From: Amylostereum areolatum
Lineage: Eukaryota > Basidiomycota > Agaricomycetes > Russulales > Stereaceae
Assembly (NCBI GenBank): GCA_012932865.1
Contig: SAXG01000025.1
Coordinates: 124,001-188,000, forward strand
Direction: 5' to 3'
Length of the DNA: 64,000 nucleotides
Shown here piece by piece: positions 45,512 through 57,500 of this stretch; positions within the stretch are counted from its first letter, which is position 1, and each line of letters opens with the position of its first letter. A model generated the notes under the pieces. That model worked only from the letters and a program-made list of their open reading frames with translations. It searched no databases and had not been told where the DNA came from. The position numbers and the translations under genes were made by a program.

Positions 45512-47167
45512 ATGTCCCCGCCCACAGACCCAGACGCAGCGCATGCACTTCTGAGTCAAATGGGGGAGCTTCTAGACCGATACTCGACACTGGAATCCGC
45601 TCTCCGTCGGGAGGAACTTCATACTACGCCCTCAGGAGAAAAGGACCGGGACGTCGTCTTACTGACGGGCTCAACGGGACGGCTGGGCTCGTACATCCTT
45701 GCGCAGCTCATGGTGAACCCCCGCGTGCGAAAGGTGTACGCGCTGAATAGGGCCGGCGCCGCCCCGTTGAAGGAGAGACAGGTGCGCGCGTTCGAGATGT
45801 ACGATCTCGACGCTGGGCTGCTCGACGCCTCGCCGGGCAAGGTCGAGCTCCTTATCTGCAACCTGGCCGATGACAATCTGGGTCTTTCGGAGGCGGTATA
45901 TCGAGAGGTGCGCGTTGCGTCTCTCCTGATGGTGTTCGCGCGAACGCCAATCACGTCCGGGGAACGCGTGTAGATCCAACAATCCGTCACGGTCATCATC
46001 AACAACGGTACGCCTCGGCCTTCGATAATCTTCCAACACTCCCCAAATTCTCTCGTCGTCCTGAAATGTTGTGTTCGCAGCATGGGCCCTCAACTTCAAA
46101 GCGCCTTTGGTCAAATTTGAACCTCTTCTCAAGGGATTGCGGAACCTGGCCCACCTGTCCCTCTCCTCTCCGCGCTCTCCCCCGCCCCTCCTGGCGTTTG
46201 TCAGCACGGTTCTGGTCTGGTGGAGTGCGTATATATCCGCCCTCGCTGCAGCGTCCCCCTTCGCTAATCACCAGCGCGTCCCCGACCACCGGTCTCCTCC
46301 GCAGACCACCCCTCAGGCAAGCCGAAACCCGAGACGCTGATCGCCGATCCGCGCATCGCGGTGCACAGCGGCTACAGCGAGAGCAAGTGGATCGCGGAGA
46401 CGCTCCTCGCGCGCCTCGCCTCGTCCCACGGTGCGTCCCCAGAGTGCCCACCGTGATGTCGACCCGACCCGTACGATTTCCCGAGGCGTAGGACTGCCCA
46501 CGACGATCATCCGCCTCGGCCAGCTCATCGGCGACTCCAAAACCGGCTCGTGGAACACGGACGAATGGATCCCGGCCATCATCAAGCTCGCCCAGGACCC
46601 CCACATCCGCTCCGTGCCCTTGCTCACCCAGGTCCGTCCGTCCCCCTTGTGTGCGTCACCCGCGCCCATTCTCGCTTCTCAAGCACTCGCCCAATAGATA
46701 ACGCGGTCGATCGCACCTGATCTTGCGGCGCAGGTGCTTCTCGACATGGTCTCTCTGGGAGATTCCGACTCTGAGCGCCCCGCCGCCGGCGCCGTGAGGG
46801 TGTCCGTCCCGGAGAATCCCCGGAGAATCCCCGTGTCCTACAGCTCGTCCATCCGACGGCCACGCCCGCGAGCGTGTTCACCTCCGCGCTCTGCACGCTC
46901 ACCCATCTCCCCGCGCTCCCCGCCTCCATGTGGCTCGCCGCCCTCCGCGCGCACGCCCACACGCCGCAGCAACGCGCGATGCTCGGGTTCCTGGCGCAGG
47001 CGCTGCCCGCGCTCGAGTACGAGTTCCATTTCGAGTATGCGAAGGCGCTGGAGAGCAGCGAGACGATGCGGCGGTTGCGGGATGTACCGGCACTGAGCGA
47101 GGAGGACGTGCGGAGGTGGTTGGGGTGGCTGGAGAAACGAGAGGGGCAGAGGACGGCGAGGTTGTGA
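45512..47167 (+). pseudogene. Thioester-reductase-like protein, copy B, frameshifted by an 11-bp duplication
   Basis: Paralogue of the gene at 36782 with the same six-exon layout (45512-45907, 45974-46007, 46081-46224, 46305-46430, 46492-46631, 46698-47167); exon 2 is 34 bases and exon 5 140 bases in both. Intact parts include VVLLTGSTGRLGSYILAQLM, SVTVIINNAWALNFKAPL, GYSESKWIAE and GLPTTIIRLGQLIGDS. At 46811-46832 an 11-base unit (GGAGAATCCCC) is present twice. With both copies the frame shifts and translation runs into an Arg/Ser/Pro-rich tail, stopping at 47096 (412 residues). The following genomic frame still encodes a conserved C-terminus (LVHPTATPASVFTSAL to RTARL, stop 47167). The Rossmann and YxxxK parts precede the lesion, so partial activity is possible. 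Confidence 0.88.
46811..46832. repeat. 11-bp tandem duplication causing the frameshift
   Basis: GGAGAATCCCC occurs at 46811-46821 and again at 46822-46832, with no differences. Exon lengths total 1310 bases as read, two more than a multiple of three. One copy less would make 1299, exactly in frame. Confidence 0.95.
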
Positions 47168-47546
47168 GCGGCCCGGGTGCAGACTGCCAGTGGTACAGCT
47201 GCTACACCATATGTGTGGTTGTTATCTTCGTCCCGATTGTATGTAACCTTTATCTGCTATCCGTCGACTCGATGCGCTTGGCGGCGAAAGGTCAAGCCCA
47301 TACCTTCTTTAAAGTTGGAAATCGGGCTACGCCTCGACGAGGATGCGAGGGTTGTGACAATCACAAAACACACCTCTGTAACACAACAGCTTTTATTTAA
47401 CACGGATCTTCTGTACTGGCACTGGCATATGGTACACCGTTTCGTTCTGTACGTGTGGTTTTTCACCGTGGATAGAGTATGACGCGGTACTAGACGAGGT
47501 GTTAGGTGATGATCAGCGCTTGCGAGAGCGAAGCGAAGAAAGAGTG
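47168..47546. other. Intergenic between converging genes
   Basis: 3' flanks of reductase copy B and the F-box gene. No feature seen. Confidence 0.5.
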
Positions 47547-49389
47547 TTAGATTAAAGAGCGAGTACGAAGCGGGGGAACCTCACCTAGCACAAGCCCCCG
47601 CATTTCCTCAACCCAGGGCTCTCCTTTATACTTGCGCGGAATCCTCAGCTCTTCAAGCATCATTTTGTGCTCGTTCAACATGCGAAGGTACTCCACGATA
47701 GGTCCATGATTCAATGTGAGCGTCCAAGCCATCCCTGCCTCGGCCTGTTTTGAATGCGCAGCTCGCCTCGTAGAATCTTCGAAGATCCAAAGCCTGGAAA
47801 ATATAAAGTGTGGGGGGAGCCGTGCTCGATGTTCCTCCGGGCTATCGGATAGAAATGGGCCAACAACGGAAGTCAGGGCGTGGAAGAGATCGACTGCCGT
47901 TCTCTCGGTGATGCGGAGCCATGGGACATGCGTCACTTGTTGCAGAAATACAACGTAACTGTTGATCGAATGTTGGTACGCAGAGCTAAGAGACAGCTCG
48001 AGGACGTCCTGTGTGGAAACGCCATACTTGACAAGATCCGGGAGATTTTGGGAAAGCTCGCGCTCAACAGTCGCTGCGCCAGTCGAATGCACACCACGGC
48101 GCCACCTGATGGTCAAGTCGCCCTGTTCCTTCGACAACATCTCAGATAGCTCGTTCGACGGCGTCTGTCGAACACCTATTGAAGTGGCCATCGACTGGTG
48201 TAGGAGATCTCCAACGGGTTCCAAGAAAACGGACAAGCACTTTGATCCTCCATACTGCATGAAGCGTCGCTTGATGGCCCGGATGTCCCATCCACTGTAC
48301 ACCGCGATTTCTATGACGAGTTGTGTGTGTTCCGGTGGCATGATGGATTCGAGGAACTTGGGCCCCTCCACGGAACAGATGAATGCCCTGACATGGAGGC
48401 GTAACAAGGAAACTGGAAAATGTATGACGGAATTGGTTGTGGGGACTCCATGGACTGCAGGAAGATTAACCGGAAAAAAATCTTGAATCAGAAGGACCTC
48501 GAGGCGGGTCATTCGTCGAAATAACGTATTCATGTCTGCGACAACAACTGAAGGCTGGACCCTCGCGGCAAAGATAAGCTCGAGTTCAACAAGTTGCGAA
48601 AATAGCGAGGCCTCCCAGGATATGTAGCAATCCACCGTTGACAGCCTCGTCAGCTTTGGAGCATTGGAGAGAATTTCTGGTGGGAAGCGAGAGGAACCAG
48701 TAGACAATCTCAAGTCAACGGATTCGAGAAGGGGCATGGATTGGGTAAGAACAGAGACCACGTCGGTGGGGTTCGGACGGTCACCCCATGAACCCCCGGG
48801 TTGAAAGATCCTGAGTTTGCGTATGCGAGAGCGATGGTTTGCCAGTATCGTGGTTGTAAGGAATCCGGGAAGACGAACGTGGTCTGCTTCAGTGCGGGCG
48901 TCGACAAAAATCGGCATCGAGGCGGATCTTTCCAAGAGCATCTCCCCCCATTTTTGAGGCATCTGAGGTATGGATATATCGACCCATAGCGCAGGGGTAG
49001 CAAGTGCAATCTATATTGATGTATTGGTAAGTGACGAGTGCAAAGGCGCCACATGGACCTCATACCTTTCGCCAACGATGGCATGTGTGGATCAATATCG
49101 CGTACCCAACATACATGGGTGTCCACGAGTCCTTCTGCGTGCTTTCATGCGTAGAATCCGCCCGGACAAAAGCGAAGATCGAGGCAAGGAGCTCTGAGGG
49201 CAGGCGGGACACGGGTAGATATTTGTGGTTCCGATTGCGCTTGACGAGGATGATCATGTTTTCAAGCGCGGAGATTTCCTCTTCTACCTCAGCGTGCGAT
49301 ATGCTTGCTTCGGAAAGTGGAGATTGGTCGAGAAGTGCCCGTTTGTCGGCGACGGATAGCCAGAACTCACTGCGATCGACAACGGGCAT
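47547..49389 (-). CDS. F-box protein with leucine-rich C-terminal part
   Basis: Exons 49389-49066 and 49010-47547 give 595 residues. The N-terminus has a short coiled coil (AEVEEEISALENMIILVKRN) typical of mushroom F-box proteins. The F-box itself follows: VSRLPSELLASIFAFVRAD, ILIHTCHRWRK and, after the intron, IALATPALWVDI. The rest has irregular Leu-rich units (RSRIRKLRIFQPGG, SMPLLESVDLRLSTGS, NAPKLTRLSTVDCYIS, LFSQLVELELIFAA). Predicted role: SCF substrate receptor, target unknown. A possible extra intron near 47587 (CTAG|GTGAGG) would change only the last residues. Confidence 0.85.
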
Positions 49390-49895
49390 TTGTTAGACGA
49401 CGTAGCGAGGCACAATCGGTACGACTCGCCTTGCGCAAGGTCGTGACATCAGCAAGTATGCAGTCGCGGAAGTACTGCAATGTGCATGAATGCAGATTTA
49501 CCGTCTTCACAGGAGAAGACACGTTTGAGAGACCGGCTGGCACGCGACAGCTTCGAAATACTCACCTGCTACTACTAGTCTCTCGAAGGTGGGGCCTCTC
49601 CTATGGGAGGTTGTGTATACGAAGCTATACAAAGTCGTACGGTGAGAAAGCGAGTTTCAATTTCAAATTTTGAGCCCGACTGCCATGCTCGTGGGTAAAC
49701 GTGCCACGTGACACAAACACGTCCACACCCGTACTGCCAGTGCCAATTCTTTTCCGATGAGACCGAAGAATATACACAGTAGTTGCAATTATAAAACATA
49801 TTTACTGTGTATTTTTACACGCAGAGACAAACCTATCCCCCCCTCCACCTTCGTCCATGCTAGCCACTGTCCCCACTGCCCTGCCCGTCGCAAGC
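49390..49895. other. Intergenic, no gene recognised
   Basis: 5' flank of the F-box gene and 3' flank of the proline-rich gene. No family-like frame. Confidence 0.45.
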
Positions 49896-50348
49896 TCACC
49901 AGTAATACCACCTTCCCTCATGAGGCACGTACATCGTCCTCGCGTACGGAGTTGGGTAAACGACCTGCGCTGCATACACAGGAGCCGCGGCGTACCATAC
50001 CGGCGCCACGTGAGGATATAGCGGCTTCGGTATCACAGGCGTTATAGGCGACGCGGGGACTCGCTTCTTGGACTTCCAAAAGGGTGTGCGTGTCGTGCAG
50101 TATCGAGAACTGACTGTTGGGAGATCAATGAAGGCCTCTTTGGTGGGAGAAGGCTCGGGGACGGCTTTGGTGGCGGCTTTTGATTTTGGGAGTTTGGAGG
50201 GCGGGCTTGAGGGCGGGTATAGGTACCACGTCTCGCGCTGGTACATGGTGGGCTGTGCTATGAGAGGCGTCGGAATGTATTCCTGTCAACGAAGGAATAT
50301 AAACATACCGACGGAAGGAAGCGCGACGACCCTGTCTTTGTAGTGCAT
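49896..50348 (-). CDS. Small proline/tyrosine-rich protein A
   Basis: Function unknown. The main exon, about 50282-49896, encodes EYIPTPLIAQPTMYQRETW, then YLYPPSSPPSKLPKSK and the Tyr/Pro/Val-rich C-terminus PHVAPVWYAAAPVYAAQVVY ending EGRWYYW. A short first exon from ATG 50348 (MHYKDRVVALPS) joins it across an intron of about 30-40 bases. The best GTATGT donor leaves the phase off by one, so the 5' end is uncertain; the internal ATG at 50246 is the alternative. It shares a YQ[KR]E[VT]W..YPP motif with the gene at 52435. Confidence 0.5.
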
Positions 50349-52434
50349 GTCGACCGTGTTGTTGGAATGTTGTCGGTGCGCGTGTCGTTAGCGTCTGCTA
50401 TAAGCCAACGCATGGCCGCTCCGTGAGTACAAAATAATCAAACCGTATACGAGTGACGAGATATACCTACACGGTGATGGATGTATTTGGCGAGGTAGGA
50501 TGTGGGAGTTTGAACAAATCGTCAAGAGAGAGGAGAGGGAAACGCGATCGGGGTTGAGATGAGAGAGAAGAGTGTTGTCCTTTCTCCCCCACATTGCAGG
50601 CCTTATAAGCGAGCGCGACACCCCTTTCCGTCCCGAGATGTCTTCGAATATCCCTCAGCAGGCTGTGATATACAAGGAAGGGATGGCACAGCTGTACCGT
50701 GCCGCGTGGGATAGCATTGTGGAGTCCAGACGGTCGAAGCTACGGGGCATCGCCCGTACACGGCGTCACGGATAGATGGCATCTCTCAGCGGCTCACTCG
50801 TCCAGGGCGCAGAGTGTTGCCGTGTTGAGTATGTTTCAAGGCGCCCACGCATATTTCTTGATGATTCTAAGAGACGAGTAGAGCGGGTAGTATGCGCCTG
50901 GGGATACCGGCATCGTGACGTACGCATGTTCGAGAAGGTGTGGGTGCATTCTGAGTTTTGTCTGAAGGCATGTCCACGAGCGTAATGCCCAGGTGGCCTC
51001 TGCCAGTGAGGGAGAAGCGGTTCAGATCACTTCAACTGTGTTATCGGAAGAATGGCATCGTACCATCGTGACTGTACAGAGAAGCATGAATTCTGTCAGA
51101 TGGGTTGTCGTCAAACACATCCTACGTACATGTATCACGAAAGCTAACCGGTCGCTTTCCTCGCGATGTTGATTATTGAGCTCGCAAATAAAACCACCGG
51201 GATCCCGCAGCTGTCATCTGCGCCTGTGAGAATGCGCAGATGGTGCTGGAACCATATCCGAAAGGGATCGGCAAAGTCTCCGAACTAAAAATTCTAGCGT
51301 TCAGGTTATCACTCCGAGACCTTCATCGCATTCATCGAAAAGCGAACCCACTGAACCAGTAAGGGCAAGCGGTGTCCTTGGGTTGATCCTACAAAACTCA
51401 CGGTGAACGCCCGAGGCAGAAAGTGTTGTGATCCTTCGGAGTTAGTGTCTTTCTTCAGTAGCTGGATGACGCACAGGGATCCGCCCACTTCGGGGAAAGC
51501 GTGTTGAGGATTTCTGTTGCGTATCCCGTGCACCCGCCCAGCCCGAGGCGCAATACGCTCTGAGACAGAGTGTTGCGAGCTTGCCCTGTGATCTGCCGTT
51601 TTCCAGCTTCATCGCCAGTTCAACACACGCAAGCACTTACCACATTGCGCAATAATGAAAATTGAAGAGACGACCAACGAGAACAAACGGCACTGGAAGG
51701 CCTGTGCACCAAACCGAGAGCATACCGACGGAAGACGGCGAGAGGTCCTGTGGCACTGGGATAAGGCCCGGGAGAAGAAGGGCAAGTGCCACCGACAAGG
51801 GCAGTACAACGGCAGGCGGAATCAGCACAACGGGAGGTCATTCCGAAAAGCGCGTGGTGTGGCGGGTGCAGGTGTCATGGACGCAGCTCGCTTTGGCGAT
51901 GAATACATCGGTGCCTCGACTTCGGTATACAGAATCCTACAAGAGGTTCTCAACGACCGTCGACCCAAAGCAGAAGGGATCAATAAACGCACCAATGAGC
52001 GACCGCTCCCCTCGAAGTGTGAGCTTGACGTAGTCTCGTTCCCAGACGTGAGGGAGGGAGTTGTGCAGGGGATGATCACAGAGGAGGCGCGCCGGTTCGA
52101 GTGGGAAAACGTCTGGATCCGAGACTAAGCCTGACGGACAACTGACGTCGACGCGGTCTCCCAACAGATTACCGCCTCACCCAGCCCGTTTCGAGCCCTG
52201 TTCAACCACCATTTCACACCGAGTGCGTACACCTCAAGCTCAGATTCACCGAGCGATCGCTGCTTCAGTTCGACAAGAGAAAAGATTGACGGATCCATTT
52301 GCGAGATAGGTAGTGCGTACAAGGGAAGGCAACAAAAGCCCAATCGTAAAAAGCATATGAGGAGCGTAAGCGCGAACGACAAACGAACGATGTGAGAAAA
52401 AGACGATTTTTCCTGTGTAAACAAATCGGACACT
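50349..52434. other. Gene-poor stretch, possible unrecognised minus-strand gene
   Basis: No firm gene. On the minus strand, MDPSIFSLVELKQRSLGESE (ATG 52300), YVKLTLRGERSLIGAFIDPF (about 52040-51980) and a hydrophobic LIPPAVVLPLSVALALLLPG (about 51825) have a coding look and might be exons of a membrane protein, but I cannot join them. A plus-strand frame at 51655-52128 (157 codons) covers the same bases. Confidence 0.25.
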
Positions 52435-53214
52435 TCACCTTCGTCCCTGACGGGACTGTGAACCCTGGGAAGGATGTACCGACGGTGGTTGATTACCACG
52501 TCGCACGCTAGGAGGCCCTTGGCGAGAATTATGTACACCGGGCGAAGGTCCGGAGGGCGGGAAAAGGGGTGGAGGCGGTCCAGGAGGTGGTCCAGGAGGT
52601 GGAAGGATGGGAGGAGGAGGTCCTGAAGGAGGTAGAGAGCGATGGTTCCGGTATGATGCCGGCCGCGGCGGCGGGGGGGATCGAAGGGGGGGAAGGGGTG
52701 GTTGGAAAGGCGGCGCGGGGGCGGCAGGAGGAGGAGGAGGAGGTGGTGGTGGTGGTGGTAGTGTTGGCGGCCCGTTTCCTGGATGGCGACGTGGGTGTGC
52801 TGGTGGCTGTGCTGGTGGCTGTGCTGGTGGAGGAGAACGTACGGCGCGGGCGAGAGGTGAGGGTCGAGCTGGGTTACCACCCCCGTGCGGAGGAGGCGGC
52901 GCCTGTGGGAGCTGCGCAGGTGGTGGCGGAAGCGACTGTGGGGGAGGAAGTGCGCGTGGTTGATGTGGAGGGGCCAGTCCAGGGCGAGTAGCAGGTTTCG
53001 TCCGCGATGGCGGTGGCGGTATACGCGACCTTCCGCCCCGGTCCACGTACGGAGGATAGACCCAAACTTCCTTCTGGTACCATACTGGCTCTCCGCTATG
53101 TCCTCCCCCTTCATAAAGCGAAACCAGTTGGCCTAGGATCGATAAAATAGGGGGTGTGGAGGACGTACCTCGCGTGACGACGACCTCTTTGCGATATACC
53201 GTCCGCTCTGCCAT
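52435..53214 (-). CDS. Proline-rich low-complexity protein B
   Basis: Exons 53214-53169 and 53132-52435 join in frame (MAERTVYRKEVVVTRG|QLVSLYEGGGHSG) to 247 residues. EPVWYQKEVWVYPPYVDRGG follows, then about 190 residues of almost pure Pro-rich sequence with poly-Pro runs, and a basic Gln/Arg tail (GSQSRQGRR). The body is probably disordered; it could bind SH3/WW partners or sit at the cell surface, but no signal peptide is visible. It shares the YQKEVW.YPP motif with the small gene at 49896. Confidence 0.6.
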   Translation of the reverse strand: MAERTVYRKEVVVTRGTSSTPPILSILGQLVSLYEGGGHSGEPVWYQKEVWVYPPYVDRGGRSRIPPPPSRTKPATRPGLAPPHQPRALPPPQSLPPPPAQLPQAPPPPHGGGNPARPSPLARAVRSPPPAQPPAQPPAHPRRHPGNGPPTLPPPPPPPPPPPAAPAPPFQPPLPPLRSPPPPRPASYRNHRSLPPSGPPPPILPPPGPPPGPPPPLFPPSGPSPGVHNSRQGPPSVRRGNQPPSVHPSQGSQSRQGRR

Positions 53215-54567
53215 TAATCGTGAGGTGTTTGGCCTGTTAAGAAAAAAATTATCAAGTCTGAGTCGTTGGTGGAAGAGGGGAGGGATCGTACCTGTGTCGA
53301 GAGATGACGAGAGCAGGGAAAGTCCTCGCTGATGATGCCCCCGGTGTGCTTATGACTTCAAGACCGAATACATGTGGCGATATAGAGTTTTTCAGGGTGT
53401 AGTGGAGCGCCAGGTTAAGGCGATAAGGTGGGCGTAGAGATTCGTCCCAATAGACTCGGAACTGAAGCGGACAGTGGGCGTATCATCCGTGGCGGTGGAA
53501 CTTCTACCGAACGCATAAAAACACGGCAGAAGGGCAATGCTCTAGACACGTACCAGCCATCAGGGCTAGGTCTTTCAAGTTGAGGGAGAAGGGTATCTTG
53601 GGTTGAGAAGGAGGTGAGGAGCAGGTGAGGCGGGACACTGGTCCGACTCGTGGTCGAAGTTGTGATTTGCATAAGAGCGCCAGCGGGACGGAAACCGCCA
53701 GATTGCGACCAAGTACGCTCATGCCGACCGACGACTACGGACCATTGTCAATTATGTTCCCTGCATAAAGACTGGCAAACTTGCCAAGTCGATGATCCTC
53801 CTGGCTCCTTTCAGGATACGAGAGTCGAGACGGCTTGACTGATGGACAACGTCAAATGTAGAAAATCGGACTCTGGAGTAGAACAAACAGATATGATTGC
53901 GCGGTCTACGATGCAGCCACCGAGACAGGAGACTGAGGCTGTCTGTATAGTTACCATGACTTGCACAATTCACGATGGTTAGGATTCAATATTCATCGCG
54001 AATACGATGCGTACGAATACCACCTCTACCCATCGCTATAGCGCCTTGCGACGTCCCGGTCATCATAGCCCATGACTTCGTGCGCATCTCCTCGCCCGGC
54101 TACGTGGTAGAAACTGCGTTGGATTTGCGTCGAAGTCATTACAAGGGAGAACCTTCATCAAAAGGAAACAAAGAAAGGAGAAAAAAAGACCCGTCGATAA
54201 ATCAGTAGTAAAATATCGTATATCGTGAAAATACGTCAATGTACATGAGAACGCGAACGTGGGGGGGGGGGAGGCATTATGAGACATGAACGAAGCGTGA
54301 AGGAGAGCAGGAATGATGCGATGACAGATGCGACGATGCAGGGTGGAAATTGGCTGGCGAGAGGAAGTGGCGGTGGTGTGAATGGATGGAATGGATGGAT
54401 GGATGGATCGGATGGATGCGGAGAGGGATGCACGATGCACGATGCAGAACGGAGGAGAAAATGCGACAAAACGAAACGAAACGACAGACGGAAGGATAAA
54501 AAGAGGTCCGACGAGCAGAGATATACACGGAAAATCAAGGTCCCAGGGAGCAGGCATATTTTACCAT
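53215..54567. other. Intergenic, no gene recognised
   Basis: Promoter side of the proline-rich gene and 3' flank of the Byr4-like gene. A G homopolymer (54260-54269) and ATGGATGGATGG repeats (54382-54410) lie near the latter's 3' end. Confidence 0.45.
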
Positions 54568-57500
54568 CTAGACCCGCGCAGCAAACAGTGCTTTGAGCTC
54601 GTCGATGCACGCCACGCACCTTGCGTGCACTTCCCTCGCATTGTGCAGCAACGGCCGGATGTTCTCGGGCGTCATAGCAAGCTTGGGGTCCGCTATGATT
54701 GTGCCCTCCGCGAAAAGCGGCTGAGGCGGCGCCGAGCGCACCGAGCCAGACTTGGTGCCCCGTCTGCTCCCGTGGCGATGTGGACTGGGACTGGAGCGCG
54801 CCTTCGCCTTGTTCTCCTGCGATCTGCGGGGCATCCCGGGTCGGTGGCCCTGCTGCTCCGCCTCGGAAACCTCCTCCACGTTCGACAGACGCGTCGGGCG
54901 GGTGAACGTTGCGGGAACATGAGGCGGGATCGCGGACGCCACGGACGGCTGCGAGCGCGAGGCGGACAGGCTGCCTGAAGGGGAGTCCGCGCGAAGGGAG
55001 AGCGATGACTGCGAGGACACCATTGCACCGACCATCCTCTTGGGCGTGATCGGACGTGGTTCTCCGCGATGAAGGTACGGGGACTTCGTCTTGCGCCCGC
55101 GAACGGTCGCCGTGCCGTCCTTGCTGAGGCCCAGCGCCGCCGCGGCAGCGTCCAGATCTTCCGCCGACTCCAAATGATCCCAGTCCTCTTCTTCTTCCCC
55201 GTCGACATGTCCCTCCCTGCTCCCCTGCTCCGATCCGCTGCTGTACATGTGCGCGTCTTGTGGAGGCGGAGGAAGCTTAGGAAGTTGCGTTGGATCCATC
55301 GTCGGCGACGGCTTGGTCTTCTGCGTGAAGCGGAAGATCGACGCGATCGACGGCCGTCGTGGAGATTTGTGCGTGAACGAGGACGAGGTGCCGTATGGTG
55401 GGGACGCCGCGCGCATGGACGCCACTGAATCCGGCCCCGCGCTCGTCTTCGCCCGCCGCCGCCCTTGCGAAAGCTGATGAGGCCGCGGAAGGCCGTGGCC
55501 ATCCAGCGACGAGTCCGTGCTCACCGACGCCGAGGACATCATCTGCGAGATGGGCGAGTGTCGACTGTGGCCTCCGCTCGCGAGGGACTTGAGCATGTCC
55601 CGAATCCCGCGCATGCCCAGACGGCTACTTCTGCGCTTCTTGGTGGGAGACGAATTGGAAGGCTGCGACTCCTCCGAGGGAAGGGTGATGGTGCTGCTCA
55701 TTGCGTCGCCCCACTTCCAGTTGCGATTGACCATGATCTCCTCTGGGATTTGGGGCTCGCCCGCGGTCGAAGGGTCCCGGTTGAGCATCTCCTTCAATAA
55801 CCCGAGCTGCCGTTGGCTGAGGTCGTTGCGTCCTGTTGACGCACGCCAGCCTAACGGAGGAGACGCTAGGGGAGGGCCGGATACCGATGAAATGACTGGT
55901 GGAAGTTGCTCGTCTCCTGCGAGGGTGACGGCGCGCTCTCGATTCTTGCGCCCAGTATGCGAATCATAGGTTTTGTCGGGTGCAGACATTGTTGATGGAG
56001 GTGGCGGCGACATTGGGACTGAGGTACCGCCACCTAGTTCGATAAGGAGCTCTGCGCACTCCCATGAAATCTTGTACTTGGCTTCTATTATATAGAAGGA
56101 AGAAGCGAAATGTTGGCGGGAGTCTGGAACGGGGCTCGGGCTAGCGTTGGAGCGTGCGCGAGACCGTGGCCGAGGAAGGTTGAAGATGATAGGCGATGTT
56201 GCTCGAGACGGCGGTTGGGACTCTCGGATGCCATCGGCGATAGCTTGCTCAGCGTCCTGGACCAAGGACTGGTAGATGGCTTGAAGCTCCTTCAGGCCTG
56301 GAAACGGAAGTTTCAACATAAACGACCAAACGGAAAGAAAGAGACGAACGTACGTTCGATACCAGCCGCGAACTCGCGAACCATCCCTAGGTCTCGCTTG
56401 ATGCCAACTTGAGCTTGACTGATTCGCGCTGGTATCTTGAGATCGCCCAGCGAGTTACGCCGAGGAACGATGACTACAGACGTAGTGCTTGGTGCTTGGG
56501 TCGACCGTCCCAAAGACGCGGACTGTGGCGATCCTGTGGCCTTCGTAGGCGACGTCTTTGGCGTGTTCACGGATTCCAACGACGGCCGCAGAAGCAGCGA
56601 CTCGATCATCGCAGGCTCTTCGGATGACCCTTCTGGTGGATGATGCGTCTTGGAGCCAGCGCGTGGGGGGGAAGGTGGCTGAAGTTCTATAGGCGGGAGT
56701 AGTTGTGCAGAAAGGTTGGGGGTTATTGGGGGAAGTTGAGGGAGAGAATCTGGAGGCTCAAAAGAATGTTCTTCGGGTGTGTCCACAGTTTCTGCCAAAG
56801 TTGCCGTGCTCTTATTTCGCTTATGCTTGGGTCGACCGGCGACGAGACTGAGGCGCCGCATCCCGTTGATGAACCCCCGATGACCGTCAGGATCCCCGTC
56901 CTTGTCCTTTTCTTTATCCCTCTCCTTCTCCCTCTCCTTCGCCGCCTCCTTGCCTTTAGCATGCTTGCTCACGTCATCCGTGCTCGTCGAAAACGTTGAT
57001 CGTGACGCTGATCGACCGACGGTCATCACGCCATGGGATGTTTGCCTCGGGACCATCGGCTTCCCCGCGGGGACCTGCATCGACGAAGGCCGCCTCGGTC
57101 TCGGAGAAGGCGGGGGTGTGCCTTCAGAGAGTGAGCCCGGCGTGTCCGGTCGACTGCCCAAGACCGACGCGATCTTCTTCCCAGGCTTGGTGGGTGAATC
57201 AAAGTTGGTGGAGAATGTCTTGAGACGGCCGATGCTCCGCTCGTGCCTCAGGTCTAATGCGTCGGATGCTGGCGGGGAGCCCGACGCCGACTCAGCCCCA
57301 TGCCCGCCAGAGCCCCGAAAAAACCAATTGCTGCTGGCCTTGGAGGAAGGAGAGGAAGAAGAATGCCCTTGTTGGGGGTGATGTTGGAGGGAGTTGGAAT
57401 TGGACGCGCGCGGAGTGGCCTCTTTGCTCGTGTCTTCCTGTTGGATGACCTCCGCGGGACCGGTGCTCATGCGCTTGCGGCCCGCTCGCCATTTCTTGAC

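Noticed and set aside
36782..47167. Full secondary-metabolite cluster around the two reductases
   Set aside because: No adenylation, carrier, polyketide synthase, terpene synthase or P450 gene is present in the window; a pair of reductases with F-box neighbours is not enough.
52607..52991. Gly- and Val-rich plus-strand frames opposite the proline-rich gene
   Set aside because: They are antisense shadows of poly-proline codons.
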